NCBI GenBank assembly: GCA_031286695.1
Contig: JAITTY010000011.1
Span: forward strand, 124,001-188,000
Direction: 5' to 3'
Length of the DNA stretch: 64,000 bases
From: Sphingobacterium sp.
Lineage (GTDB): Bacteria > Bacteroidota > Bacteroidia > Sphingobacteriales > Sphingobacteriaceae
The notes beneath the pieces are model-generated. The model searched no databases and was not told the DNA's origin. It saw only the letters and a list, made by a program, of their open reading frames with translations. Every line of letters begins with the position of its first letter. Position 1 is the first letter of the stretch. The translations under genes were made by a program, and so were the position numbers. This document shows, piece after piece, positions 34,572 to 44,074 of this stretch.

Positions 34572-35195
34572 ATGTTATTATTTTATTTACAACACATGCC
34601 TGTGGCGAGTATTATTTTCGTTCTTACCCTCGCTACCAGTATCTATACGTTTTCACATGAGCAACTTTTCGGCAAGCTAATGCTGCACCCTTATAGCATT
34701 GCGCGTAAACGGAATGTATATACCATACTGACCAGTGGTTTTGTTCACAAGGATTGGGGGCATCTGTTGTTTAATATGCTGACCTTCTATTATTTTGCAT
34801 TTGGTTTGGAGCGTATACTCGCTGAGGCAAGTCCCTATGGACATCTCTTATTTGCCGTCATCTATATAGGTAGTTTAATATTGAGTGATATACCAACAAT
34901 TATTCAGCAGAAGAATAATCACGGCTATTACAGTTTAGGCGCCTCCGGTGCTATCTGCGCTGTTTTGTTTAGCTATATCCTTTTTGATCCGAAAGTGACT
35001 ATTGGAGTGATGATGATTATACCTATGCCAGCTTACCTGTTTGCATTTTTATTCTTAGGCTATTGCATCTGGGCATCCAAAAAAGGACAAGATGGTATAA
35101 ACCATGATGCCCATTTCTTTGGCGCTTTATCGGGACTAATTTTGACGATTATCTGTTTTCCTTGGGTTATTAAACACTGTTTGGCGCAGTTCTAA
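34572..35195 (+). CDS. Rhomboid family intramembrane serine protease
   Basis: A 207-residue membrane protein with about six helices. HLLFNMLTFYYFAFGLE, the catalytic serine in LGASGAICAVLFSY and the catalytic histidine in HDAHFFGALSG support an active protease. The gene lies 8 bp after the LUD gene, and its last 4 bp overlap the stop of the convergent yifB-type gene. The substrate is unknown. Confidence 0.92.
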   Translation: MLLFYLQHMPVASIIFVLTLATSIYTFSHEQLFGKLMLHPYSIARKRNVYTILTSGFVHKDWGHLLFNMLTFYYFAFGLERILAEASPYGHLLFAVIYIGSLILSDIPTIIQQKNNHGYYSLGASGAICAVLFSYILFDPKVTIGVMMIIPMPAYLFAFLFLGYCIWASKKGQDGINHDAHFFGALSGLILTIICFPWVIKHCLAQF

Positions 35196-36736
35196 AATTT
35201 TCCGCCCCAAGTTTCCCTATCTAAATTCCTGTATTGGATTGCTTCTGCGATATGGTGATTTGCGATGGTTTCACTCTGTTCCATATCGGCGATTGTGCGT
35301 GCTACTTTTAATATTCTGTCGTACGCTCTTGCGGATAGGCTCAGGCGTTCGATAGCCGTTTTAAGCAACTTTCTTCCAGAGGCATCAATTTGACATATTT
35401 CTCTTGTTAACTGTGTGCTCATTTGCGCGTTGCAATGAATGTCGGGAAAGGAATTAAAACGTTCTTTCTGAATTTCACGTGTTTGAATGACCCGTCTTCG
35501 TACAGTGCTGCTATCTTCGGCCATACGCTTGGTGCTCAGCTCGTCAAATGGTACTGGAGTGACTTCGACGTGCAGGTCGATACGGTCTAAAAGTGGTCCT
35601 GATATTCTGCTTAAATAGCGTTGCACAGTATTGCTTCCACAGATACATTCTTTTTCGGGATGGTTGAAATAACCACAAGGACATGGGTTCATGGCGGCTA
35701 CAAGCATAAAACTTGCTGGATAATCTACTGTAAGTTTTGCTCTCGAGATAGTAATCTGGCGTGATTCAAGCGGCTGTCGCATGACCTCAAGAACACTTCT
35801 CTTAAATTCCGGCAATTCATCAAGAAATAATACACCATGATGGGATAAAGAAATCTCACCTGGTAAAGGATTGGAACCCCCACCTACCATAGCTACATCC
35901 GATAGTGTATGGTGCGGAGCACGAAATGGGCGTGTAGTCAGCAAGGAATCTTTAGCTTTCAGGTTGCCGGATACCGAGTGTATTTTGGTGGTTTCCAATG
36001 ATTCGGTCATGTTGAGCGGGGGCAGTATGGTGGGTAACCTTTTTGCTAACATAGTTTTCCCTGCTCCTGGAGGGCCTATCAAGATCAGGTTATGACCGCC
36101 TGCAGCCGCAATTTCCAGTGCTCTTTTAATGTTTTCCTGTCCTTGGACATCGGAGAAATCGACATCATAGCTAGTGGCATCGGCCTGAAAATAGGATTGG
36201 ATATCAACTTTTGTTGGCTGAATTGCAGTTGTGTCATTTAGGAATGCAATCACTTGGGCCAGGTTTTCTACGCCGATCACATCGATATCCGTTACAATAG
36301 CGGCCTCTTTTGCATTTTCTTGGGGCAGTATGAGCCCTTTAAAGCCCTCCTTGCGGGCTTGTAAGGTGATCGGTAAAACCCCACGTATCGGCTTAATGCT
36401 TCCATCTAACGATAATTCCCCCAAAATAAGGTAATCTTCCAGGTGTTTGCTTGTTACTTGTCCGGAGGAGGCTAATATGCCTATTGCAATTGATAAGTCA
36501 TAACTGGAGCCCTCCTTTCGCATGTCTGCAGGTGCCAAGTTGACAACAATCTTTTGGCGTGGCATGTGAAGCTGACAGGAAGTAATGGCACTTTCGACAC
36601 GTCTTAGGCTTTCTTTTACGGCATTGTCAGGGAGTCCTACAATATAATAATGCAGACCTGTGGACACGATCACCTCAACGGTAATTGTACATGCATTGAT
36701 TCCATAAACAGCGCTGCAATAGGTTTTATTAAGCAT
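35192..36736 (-). CDS. comM: YifB/ComM family Mg-chelatase-like AAA ATPase
   Basis: A 514-residue protein. The N-terminal Lon-like fold (GLHYYIVGLPDNAVKESLRR, SSYDLSIAIGILASSGQ) precedes the AAA module with Walker A LIGPPGAGKTMLAKRLPTIL, the Walker B region HHGVLFLDELPEFKRSVLE, and a zinc-like CGYFNHPEKECIC segment. In naturally transformable bacteria ComM drives branch migration during recombination of incoming DNA. Its role in this organism is inferred from the family. Confidence 0.92.
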   Translation of the reverse strand: MLNKTYCSAVYGINACTITVEVIVSTGLHYYIVGLPDNAVKESLRRVESAITSCQLHMPRQKIVVNLAPADMRKEGSSYDLSIAIGILASSGQVTSKHLEDYLILGELSLDGSIKPIRGVLPITLQARKEGFKGLILPQENAKEAAIVTDIDVIGVENLAQVIAFLNDTTAIQPTKVDIQSYFQADATSYDVDFSDVQGQENIKRALEIAAAGGHNLILIGPPGAGKTMLAKRLPTILPPLNMTESLETTKIHSVSGNLKAKDSLLTTRPFRAPHHTLSDVAMVGGGSNPLPGEISLSHHGVLFLDELPEFKRSVLEVMRQPLESRQITISRAKLTVDYPASFMLVAAMNPCPCGYFNHPEKECICGSNTVQRYLSRISGPLLDRIDLHVEVTPVPFDELSTKRMAEDSSTVRRRVIQTREIQKERFNSFPDIHCNAQMSTQLTREICQIDASGRKLLKTAIERLSLSARAYDRILKVARTIADMEQSETIANHHIAEAIQYRNLDRETWGGKF

Positions 36737-36970
36737 AATTCTTATAATAGGTTGATTTAAAGATACTAAAAAACCCGATGGGTTAATAATCGTTTGGTGA
36801 ATTATTGAGAGTCAATCGAAGTTTGTCAAAAAATGATTATATTGTAAGATGTAGTTTCTCGTAAATAATAGATTAAAAGCAGTATTTGGCAAACGATTTG
36901 CTTTGTTAATTGTATTATTAACGAGGGCTAGATTCATCGTAATAGAATTAGAAATTAAAACGAAAAAGAA

Positions 36971-37240
36971 ATGAATGACACAAGTAAAGTAGCTTTGGCG
37001 TTGTTAGCGGGTCTTGCTGCAGGTGCAGCTTTAGGAGTTTTATTTGCTCCAGACAAGGGGTCGGATACGAGAGATAAAATCAATGATTCGTTAAGCGATT
37101 TGAGTGATGCTATTCGTGAGAGAGCGGAAGAACAGTTCGATCAATTGAATGATTTTAAAGAGAAGATTGTTTCTACATTGAAAGGAAAATTAAATCAGAC
37201 CGAAGAAGTGCTAGATGATGATATCATCGAACATGCATAA
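36971..37240 (+). CDS. YtxH domain small protein
   Basis: An 89-residue protein. One N-terminal hydrophobic helix (VALALLAGLAAGAALGVLFAP) ends in the APDKGSDTRDKI motif of YtxH proteins, followed by an amphipathic helical tail. Such proteins often sit with stress or envelope genes. It is followed at 186 bp by a holin-like membrane protein and a helical protein. Confidence 0.85.
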   Translation: MNDTSKVALALLAGLAAGAALGVLFAPDKGSDTRDKINDSLSDLSDAIRERAEEQFDQLNDFKEKIVSTLKGKLNQTEEVLDDDIIEHA

Positions 37241-37425
37241 TTCGCAGATTATTCAGATGAGTAATTGGTGTAGAATACATATCATCAGGCTATTTCTAGG
37301 TATAGCTGTTTTACGATAATTGATCTCTCCTCATAATTTTGAGTGTGGAGAGATGTGGGCATTAAGCTGCAATATAGTTCGTTTTTAAGCTAAACGTTGA
37401 AATAGCCTGAATAATTTTAAGATGC

Positions 37426-37845
37426 ATGGAAGAAGAAAAATTTTCACTTAGCGGTACTTTTCAAAAAACCAAAGAGTACATTGACTCCCAATTTAAACTT
37501 GTCAAATTAAAGACAATCGAACGATCGTCTCGATTGATAGCAAGTCTTGTCGTTGATGCGACAAAGTTGATATTCACTTTATTTGTCCTGTTTTTTTTAT
37601 GTTTGGCTCTGGGCTTTTGGCTCGGCGAGCTATTAGGAAGCTACTCATTGGGCTTTTTGGCAACAGCAGGTATTTTTTTAGTGATTATTATCTTAATACG
37701 GGTATTTGAACCTATGCTGGAATCCAAATTTATGGATCTTTCTATTCGTCGTTTTTTGGCTAAATGGAACGATGAGATCGAGGAGGAAGAAGAAGAATTG
37801 CATAAGGACAAACTTGATAGAGAAAGGGCTACAAATGAACAATAA
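37426..37845 (+). CDS. Phage-holin-like/YqjE-type membrane protein
   Basis: A 139-residue protein with a cytoplasmic N-terminal helix (FQKTKEYIDSQFKLVKLKTI), two membrane helices (LIFTLFVLFFLCLALGFWLG and LGFLATAGIFLVIIILIRV) and a strongly acidic C-terminus (EEEEEELHKDK). It resembles the putative holin superfamily found in Bacteroidota chromosomes; there is no phage context. Its stop overlaps the next gene by 11 bp. Confidence 0.8.
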   Translation: MEEEKFSLSGTFQKTKEYIDSQFKLVKLKTIERSSRLIASLVVDATKLIFTLFVLFFLCLALGFWLGELLGSYSLGFLATAGIFLVIIILIRVFEPMLESKFMDLSIRRFLAKWNDEIEEEEEELHKDKLDRERATNEQ

Positions 37846-38335
37846 ACAGACTAAAATACGTAATCTCCAGGAGCTGAAAGCTGAAATATCCCGTTTAAAG
37901 GCGCTTAAGAATGAACAGGAAGTATACCTTAAGACCCAATTTACGTTGTTAAATAATAAAATTGAGGCTCCAATTCGATTTTTTAATTCATTAAAAGACA
38001 ATATCCCTGGGGTAAATATTATTCAACAGCTATTCTCCAAAAGTAACAATCCAGATTCTGACTGGCTGACGAAGACTTTACGTATTGGTGTGCCTTTTAT
38101 TATGAATAGACTGTTTTTAAAAAATACCGGAGTTCTCAAGAAGGCATTAATGTTACTCTTGTCGGAACGCGCTGTCGGTCAAATCAATCAAGATAAAATT
38201 AGCGGCCTAATCAGTAAACTGACAAGCTTTATTCGGCCCAAAAAGAAGAAGAATAAAGGTGCACAAACTGAAGCTGCTATTATAAAGGACGAGGTAAATG
38301 AATATGGAATTCCTTCCTATAGCGAAACCTATTAG
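37835..38335 (+). CDS. Conserved helical protein of unknown function
   Basis: A 166-residue protein that starts inside the end of the previous gene (start 37835, 11-bp overlap), which implies translational coupling. MNNKQTKIRNLQELKAEISR and LKNEQEVYLKTQFTLLNNKI suggest an N-terminal coiled coil; a weakly hydrophobic stretch (RNRLFLKNTGVLKKALMLLL-like) and a basic tail with KKKKNKG follow. No known family is recognised. The YtxH, holin-like and this gene form a small envelope-associated set. Confidence 0.75.
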   Translation: MNNKQTKIRNLQELKAEISRLKALKNEQEVYLKTQFTLLNNKIEAPIRFFNSLKDNIPGVNIIQQLFSKSNNPDSDWLTKTLRIGVPFIMNRLFLKNTGVLKKALMLLLSERAVGQINQDKISGLISKLTSFIRPKKKKNKGAQTEAAIIKDEVNEYGIPSYSETY

Positions 38336-38351
38336 TCTTGTCCTATTAAGT

Positions 38352-39293
38352 TCAGTCAGCAGCACTTGCTTCTTTTTTCAAAAAATCCTCGTAAGCTAAT
38401 TGAATACCTTCGCGGAGATTAACTTTATGTTTCCAGCCCAATGCATGTAATTTTGTTACATCCATGAGTTTTCGCGGTGTTCCGTCTGGTTTGGAGCTGT
38501 CGAATGAGATTGCTCCTTTATAACCAATGACGTCCTTAATCAATTCGGCAAGGTCCTTAATGCTTAAATCTTCGCCAATGCCTATGTTGACAAATTGTTT
38601 CTCGTCATAATTATTCATTAAAAAGACGCAGGCATCTGCCAAATCGTCGGAAAAAAGAAATTCCCTTAAGGGAGTCCCTGTTCCCCAGATAACAACCTCA
38701 GGAAGCTGATTGACTTTTGCTTCATGAAATCTCCTGATCAATGCTGGTAAGACATGTGAATTCTGTGGATGGTAGTTGTCGTTTATTCCGTACAGATTCG
38801 TCGGCATAACGGAAATATAGTTGCAGCCATATTGATCACGAAAAGCTTCTGCCATTTTTATCCCTGCAATTTTGGCAATCGCATAAGGTTCGTTTGTTGG
38901 CTCAAGTGTGCCGGTAAGTAGCAAATCTTCGTTCAAAGGTTGTGGTGCCATTTTTGGATAGATACAGCTTGAACCTAAAAACATTAATTTTTTAACCTTA
39001 TTATCGTAAGAAGATTTGATGACGTTATTCTGTATAGCCATATTCTCATAGATAAAATCAGCGCGATAGGTATTGTTCGCCATGATCCCTCCAACTTTGG
39101 CTGCGGCTAAGAAAACATAGTCCGGTTTTTCCTGATCGAAAAAATCAGCGACCGCTTGCTGGTTACGCAAATCTAATTCGGAGGATGTGCGTGTGACAAT
39201 ATTGTCGTACCCAAGCTCCGATAATTTGCGATAAATTGCCGATCCAACCATTCCGCGATGGCCAGCTATATAGATTTTAGCGTCTTTCTCCAC
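38352..39293 (-). CDS. fcl: GDP-L-fucose synthase
   Basis: A 313-residue short-chain dehydrogenase that epimerises and reduces GDP-4-keto-6-deoxymannose to GDP-L-fucose for surface glycans. The NADP loop is IAGHRGMVGSAIYRKL, the catalytic motif is EPYAIAKIAGIKM, and FLGSSCIYPK and EFLFSDDLADACVFLM are family hallmarks. Length is typical. GDP-mannose dehydratase (gmd) is not adjacent. The gene has its own conserved 32-bp promoter block. Confidence 0.96.
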   Translation of the reverse strand: MEKDAKIYIAGHRGMVGSAIYRKLSELGYDNIVTRTSSELDLRNQQAVADFFDQEKPDYVFLAAAKVGGIMANNTYRADFIYENMAIQNNVIKSSYDNKVKKLMFLGSSCIYPKMAPQPLNEDLLLTGTLEPTNEPYAIAKIAGIKMAEAFRDQYGCNYISVMPTNLYGINDNYHPQNSHVLPALIRRFHEAKVNQLPEVVIWGTGTPLREFLFSDDLADACVFLMNNYDEKQFVNIGIGEDLSIKDLAELIKDVIGYKGAISFDSSKPDGTPRKLMDVTKLHALGWKHKVNLREGIQLAYEDFLKKEASAAD

Positions 39294-39312
39294 GATAAGT
39301 TATTGATTCCTG

Positions 39313-39344
39313 CAAACTTAGATAAATTGCTTTTTATATGCAAT
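39313..39344 (-). promoter_or_regulatory. Conserved 32-bp promoter block, copy 3 (fcl)
   Basis: On the minus strand it begins ATTGCATATAAAAA and ends GCAATTTATCTAAGTTTG, one base different from the murF copy. It ends 19 bp before the fcl start codon. Confidence 0.75.
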
Positions 39345-39494
39345 ATAATTCGCCCTTATGGATGCTATTTATTCATTCATATGTGTGCTATTGGACTTCG
39401 AATTGTTCCGCAATAGGCGGTATTGGTGCTGTCCTTCAGATTTATTTTTTTTAGCGGGAATATAAGATTATTTTTGCGGGATATTTATTAAAAA

Positions 39495-40151
39495 ATGGGA
39501 AAGGACAAACTACGTAAATTTGCTGAAGTTGCTACTTTTGAAAATGTAATCCAACTCGACGCAGGCAAAGAATATAAAGGAAAATGGGCTGAGAAGCAAT
39601 TTGGTAACAATAATCCAGTTGTTTTGGAGCTTGCTTGTGGTAAAGGTGAGTATACTGTTAATCTAGCGAGGTTGTTTCCGGAGAAAAATTTCATCGGTAT
39701 CGATTTTAAGGGTAATCGTATTTGGCGTGGAGCCAAAACAGCTTTGGAGGATGGAATTCGGAATGTTGCTTTTCTTCGGATACAAATTGAGACCATCCTT
39801 GAACATTTTGCGGAAAATGAAATTGATGAAATCTGGATAACCTTTCCGGATCCACAACCGCAAGATAGTCGTGAGAAGAAACGATTGACTGGGCCGAAGT
39901 TTTTGGACCGTTATAAAATCATTATGAAGCCTGAGGGGATGATGAATTTGAAAACAGATAATGATGGTTTCTATGCCTACACACTGGAGCAGATTGGGAT
40001 ACAGAATTTAAAGAAATATAAAGAGACAACCGATCTTTATCATTCAAACTTGGTTGATAACGTTTTGTCTATTAAAACATACTACGAACGGAAGTATCTG
40101 GCGCATGACAAGAACATTAACTATGTGAAGTGGAGCTTCGAAAAAGCCTAA
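39495..40151 (+). CDS. trmB: tRNA (guanine-N7-)-methyltransferase
   Basis: A 218-residue SAM-dependent enzyme that methylates G46 in the tRNA variable loop. The SAM loop VLELACGKGEYTVNLARLFP, FIGIDFKGNRIWRGAK, and the conserved IWITFPDPQPQDSREKKRLT with the RLTGPKFLDRY block identify TrmB. A strong terminator follows. Confidence 0.96.
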   Translation: MGKDKLRKFAEVATFENVIQLDAGKEYKGKWAEKQFGNNNPVVLELACGKGEYTVNLARLFPEKNFIGIDFKGNRIWRGAKTALEDGIRNVAFLRIQIETILEHFAENEIDEIWITFPDPQPQDSREKKRLTGPKFLDRYKIIMKPEGMMNLKTDNDGFYAYTLEQIGIQNLKKYKETTDLYHSNLVDNVLSIKTYYERKYLAHDKNINYVKWSFEKA

Positions 40152-40174
40152 GTGTCAAAATTTTTGTCTTAGTA

Positions 40175-40211
40175 ATGAGCCCAAACTTTCGTTTGGGCTC
40201 ATTTGTTTTTT
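40175..40211 (+). terminator. Terminator of trmB
   Basis: Stem GAGCCCAAAC / GTTTGGGCTC with loop TTTC, then a T-rich run. Confidence 0.9.
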
Positions 40212-40752
40212 AGCAGGTGGGGATACTAAAGCTTTGATCGCTCGGTTTAAGCTTAGTTGGCAACGGTGCCTATTAATAGCTATTCTTTTGTTTTAGTTAT
40301 GCGAGGAAGTTGTCATATGCTTCCAGTATTGTTGTCGTATTGTTGCATTGTGGATACAGTATCCATGTGAAATACTAAATAGGTGCTTGATGAGCTAAGA
40401 GATTTCCTTAAAACTTCCTTTGAATCCCTCGGTTTAGCGGTCTTTCTATCGCTATTAGGTGTCTTTTATGATATGTTCACTCGTGTTTTTTTATTTTGAT
40501 ATGTAGTTTTAAATAATTTCGATTTATTTCGTTTTTTAAAATATTATTAATTATTTTCGATTTGAAAATAAAAAATAACCAAAGAAAGATAGCTTTAAAG
40601 CGTGCCTAATGCGTGATAATCCCTTCAAAGTGGACTACAGAGCATTTTATTAAAATTTGAAACCGTAATAGTGTGACTAAAGGAAATGCTATTCGAAATA
40701 ATTGTTAACAAAAAGAAAACATTAAGTTAAAGCAAACTTTTTGTTAGGGATA
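40212..40752. other. Long gene-free region upstream of the susC gene
   Basis: The gap 40152-40796 has no supported gene. It holds the trmB terminator, a palindrome TGGATAC-A-GTATCCA at 40351-40365, and weak 11-bp periodicity: TATTGTTG at 40327 and 40338, and TTCCTT at 40404 and 40415, all in the same 11-bp phase. The last 250 bp are very AT-rich and end in the susC promoter. Confidence 0.55.
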
Positions 40753-40760
40753 TATTTTTG
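40753..40760 (+). promoter_or_regulatory. -7 box of the susC operon
   Basis: TATTTTTG fits TAnnTTTG and lies 36 bp before the susC start codon. The -33 box is not clear. Confidence 0.45.
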
Positions 40761-40796
40761 TGCCAAATTGAAAATTAACAATTTACACCAATAACT

Positions 40797-43700
40797 ATGT
40801 TTAGTATTAACCCTATCCAAATTAATCTGAGGCACTCCTCCTCGAAAGTGCTATTTGCGGCATTATTGATTGCCTGCAATATGGATGTAGCTGGGGCAGC
40901 GGTTCCATTAGAACAGGGCCACGGCGTTTTTCATTATTTTAATCAAGGGAAGATTAAAATCAAAGGACAAGTTGTAGATAGTAAAACCAAGGAGCCGCTG
41001 GCTTCAGTATCGATACTTTCAGGCGGAGTGACGAAGGGTTCTACGGATCGGAACGGAAATTTTGAAGTAGATATCGAAGTCGGCGGGAAAATACGCTTTC
41101 AGATGATTGGTTATGAGGCTCAAACAAAGACTTACGAGGCCGCTCAAGCCAACGTTCATATTGGGTTAAATCCGACATCTGAGGCACTTGATGAGGTTGT
41201 CGTGACGGCACTGGGGATTAAAAGACAAGGGAAGGAACTGGGATATAGTGCAACTGTTGTAAAAGGCGAGCAATTGACAGATGCGCTTTCCAATAACTGG
41301 AGCGATGCATTATCAGGAAAAGTAGCAGGGTTGAATCTGATGCGTTCAAATGCTGGCCCTACAGGATCTACCAAAATTATTTTAAGGGGTGAAACGAATT
41401 TGAATGGAGACCCTGGGGCATTGATCGTTGTCGATGGTGTCGTTGTAAATGAAGGAAGCGGACGTAAGACAGCAAATGCGGGCGAAAGTGCTTATGGTAC
41501 AGGATCCGATAATATGCCTGCTGACTACGGGTCGGGTATTGATGATCTCAATCCGGAGGACATCGAAAATATAACGGTGCTAAAAGGTGCCAGTGCTGCG
41601 GCCTTGTATGGACAACGTGGTGCAAATGGGGCTATTATGATTACCACCAAGTCTGGAGCGAAAGGGAAAAAAGGCATTGGGGTTACGTTAAATTCAAATA
41701 CCTCACTTGAAGCTATTAATCGAATGCCTGATTTACAGTATGAATACGGACAGGGACTAGATGGTGCAGATTATTATTCTTATGGTACCACAGAGGATGG
41801 AACTAGTACTTCAGGGACGAGTTCAGCCTACGGACCAAAATTTGATGGCCAATATTTTTATCAATATGATCCGGTTACACAAAAAGTTGGAAATGAACGT
41901 ACGCTTTGGCGTCCTTATGATAATCTGAAGTCTTTCTTTGATGTCGGAAAAACATTCACCAATTCGGTCAGTATCGATGGTGGAACGGATAAAACATCAG
42001 CTCGGTTTTCAGCAACGAACGTCAATAATACCTGGATCGTTCCAAATACGGGGTACAAAAGAAATACGGTAGCATTATCTGTAAATTCAAAGGTGAGTGA
42101 CAAACTCCAGATCAATGCTAAAGTAAATTATACAAATAAATGGTCTGACAATCTACCAGGAGCCGGATATGGAAATCAATCCTTAATGTATTGGTTTATT
42201 TTCTGGCAACCCAATGCGGATATGAATTGGTTGAAGGATTATTGGGTGCAAGGCGCAGAGGGACAGAAAATCAAGTATCCATTTTCTTCCTATCCTGAAA
42301 ATCCGTATGCTATATCTCGGGAATTTATCAATGGTACTGATCGCCAGGGGGTAACGGGGAATGTTCAAGCCAATTATCAGTTTAATAAACATTGGAATTT
42401 GATGTTGAGAAGTTCTTTAGACATGGCTTATGAGAATAGGGAGCAAAAAAGGCCTTACGATGCAGGGGCAAAGATGCCTTATGGTAGTTACCGAACCCAG
42501 TCCATTTCATCACGGGAAACCAATTTGGATTTCTTATTAAAATATGAAAATGAGATAAACAAAGATTGGAAAGTGTCCGGAACAGTTGGTGGTAGTACGA
42601 ATGATAATCGTTATCATAAAGATGAAATGCGTGCAGACTCTCTCACGTATCCAGGAGTTTATGTAATGGCCAATGCAAAAGGACCTATTCTTAACTTACC
42701 TTATAAAAGTCATGTACAAAGAAATGGTGTCTATGGACTTTTTACCGCAGCCTATAAAAACTTCCTATATTTAGACGGAACTTATCGTATTGACTGGGCA
42801 AGTACATTGGCGTCTGCAATGGCACCAGATAAGAAAAAATATTTTACTTACCCATCCTTAAATGCAAGCTTAATCGCTTCAGAATTATGGAAATTGCCCA
42901 AGGCTATTAATTATGCGAAACTGCGGGGTTCGATTTCAGGTGTGGGAAGTGGTGGAGATGATCCTTATATCATTGATTTTTCTTATGAAAATGCTGGTGG
43001 CCAATATCCTGGAGGGCTACAAGTCCCAACATTGATTGTAAATCCTTACTTACAACCGTTACGTACACAATCCATCGAATTTGGTACAGAGGTGCGTATG
43101 TTTAAGGATAGATTTGGTTTTGATATTGCTGTTTATCAGAGCAATACGCGAAATCAACAATTGAGAAGGACTATTGATGCTTCTACCGGTGGTAGGCAGA
43201 AAGTTGTCAATGCGGGGGAGGTTAGAAATAAAGGGATAGAATTGGCCATGGATGGTACTCCAATTAAAATTAAAGATGGGTTTAATTGGAAAGTATTCGC
43301 GACATTCTCTATGAATCAGAATAAAATTATATCATTGGCAGACTCGGCTATGATTCTTCAGACAGGACCTGTAGCAGGTGGTCAGTTAGTGGCAAAAGTA
43401 GGTGGGTCAATGGGCGATCTATATGGTATTGGTTATAAAAGATCTCCAGATGGACAAATTATTTATGATAGTAAAAGCGGTGTAGCCTTATTGACCGATG
43501 ATGTGGTTTACTTAGGGAATACGATTCCTAAAGGAAAAGTAAGTTTAGGTAATGAATTTAGATATAAAGGTTTCCGACTAAATTTATTGTTTGATGCACA
43601 ATTTGGTGGGGTTGCCCATTCCTTGACGCATTATAAATTGGCCGAACAAGGAAAAACAAAAAATACCCTACCCGGACGTTATAGTGGAATTATCGGAAAT

Positions 43701-44063
43701 GGTGTCGTGCAAAATCCGGACGGTACTTATCGTAAAAATGATGTCATTGCAACCAATGTGGATGAATATTACCGCTCTCATTACGGGCAGGATAATGCGG
43801 AAGGAAGTACCTTTTCTACAAACTTTATCAAGTTCAGGGAAGCTCGATTTGATTACTCATTTTCAAAAGCTTTTGTTAACCGCTTGAAATTACAAAAGGC
43901 CTCAGTTGGTGTTTATGGAAGAAACCTTGTGATTTGGTCAAACTGGCCAAACTTTGATCCGGAATTTGGAACGTTGTCGGGGACAGATATTGTCAAAGGA
44001 TTTGAAATTGCTCAATTCCCTTCTACGAGAACTTATGGTTTTAACTTAGTTGTAGGCTTTTAA
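40797..44063 (+). CDS. SusC/RagA family TonB-linked outer membrane transporter
   Basis: A 1088-residue outer membrane protein that imports large ligands using TonB energy. A long leader precedes the N-terminal carboxypeptidase-like domain (IKIKGQVVDSKTKEPLASVS, NGNFEVDIEVGGKIRFQMIG), the TonB box region LDEVVVTALGIKRQ, the plug (LSGKVAGLNLMRSNAG, ENITVLKGASAAALYGQRGA, GAIMITTKSGAKG) and the barrel, ending FNLVVGF. It lacks an extra anti-sigma-contact domain. The paired SusD follows after 11 bp. The ligand is unknown. Confidence 0.95.
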   Translation: MFSINPIQINLRHSSSKVLFAALLIACNMDVAGAAVPLEQGHGVFHYFNQGKIKIKGQVVDSKTKEPLASVSILSGGVTKGSTDRNGNFEVDIEVGGKIRFQMIGYEAQTKTYEAAQANVHIGLNPTSEALDEVVVTALGIKRQGKELGYSATVVKGEQLTDALSNNWSDALSGKVAGLNLMRSNAGPTGSTKIILRGETNLNGDPGALIVVDGVVVNEGSGRKTANAGESAYGTGSDNMPADYGSGIDDLNPEDIENITVLKGASAAALYGQRGANGAIMITTKSGAKGKKGIGVTLNSNTSLEAINRMPDLQYEYGQGLDGADYYSYGTTEDGTSTSGTSSAYGPKFDGQYFYQYDPVTQKVGNERTLWRPYDNLKSFFDVGKTFTNSVSIDGGTDKTSARFSATNVNNTWIVPNTGYKRNTVALSVNSKVSDKLQINAKVNYTNKWSDNLPGAGYGNQSLMYWFIFWQPNADMNWLKDYWVQGAEGQKIKYPFSSYPENPYAISREFINGTDRQGVTGNVQANYQFNKHWNLMLRSSLDMAYENREQKRPYDAGAKMPYGSYRTQSISSRETNLDFLLKYENEINKDWKVSGTVGGSTNDNRYHKDEMRADSLTYPGVYVMANAKGPILNLPYKSHVQRNGVYGLFTAAYKNFLYLDGTYRIDWASTLASAMAPDKKKYFTYPSLNASLIASELWKLPKAINYAKLRGSISGVGSGGDDPYIIDFSYENAGGQYPGGLQVPTLIVNPYLQPLRTQSIEFGTEVRMFKDRFGFDIAVYQSNTRNQQLRRTIDASTGGRQKVVNAGEVRNKGIELAMDGTPIKIKDGFNWKVFATFSMNQNKIISLADSAMILQTGPVAGGQLVAKVGGSMGDLYGIGYKRSPDGQIIYDSKSGVALLTDDVVYLGNTIPKGKVSLGNEFRYKGFRLNLLFDAQFGGVAHSLTHYKLAEQGKTKNTLPGRYSGIIGNGVVQNPDGTYRKNDVIATNVDEYYRSHYGQDNAEGSTFSTNFIKFREARFDYSFSKAFVNRLKLQKASVGVYGRNLVIWSNWPNFDPEFGTLSGTDIVKGFEIAQFPSTRTYGFNLVVGF

Positions 44064-44074
44064 CATTATAGATA

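Noticed and set aside
36971..38335. A possible prophage remnant because of the holin-like gene
   Set aside because: No lysin, capsid, integrase or tail genes nearby; the genes are of a type common in Bacteroidota chromosomes.
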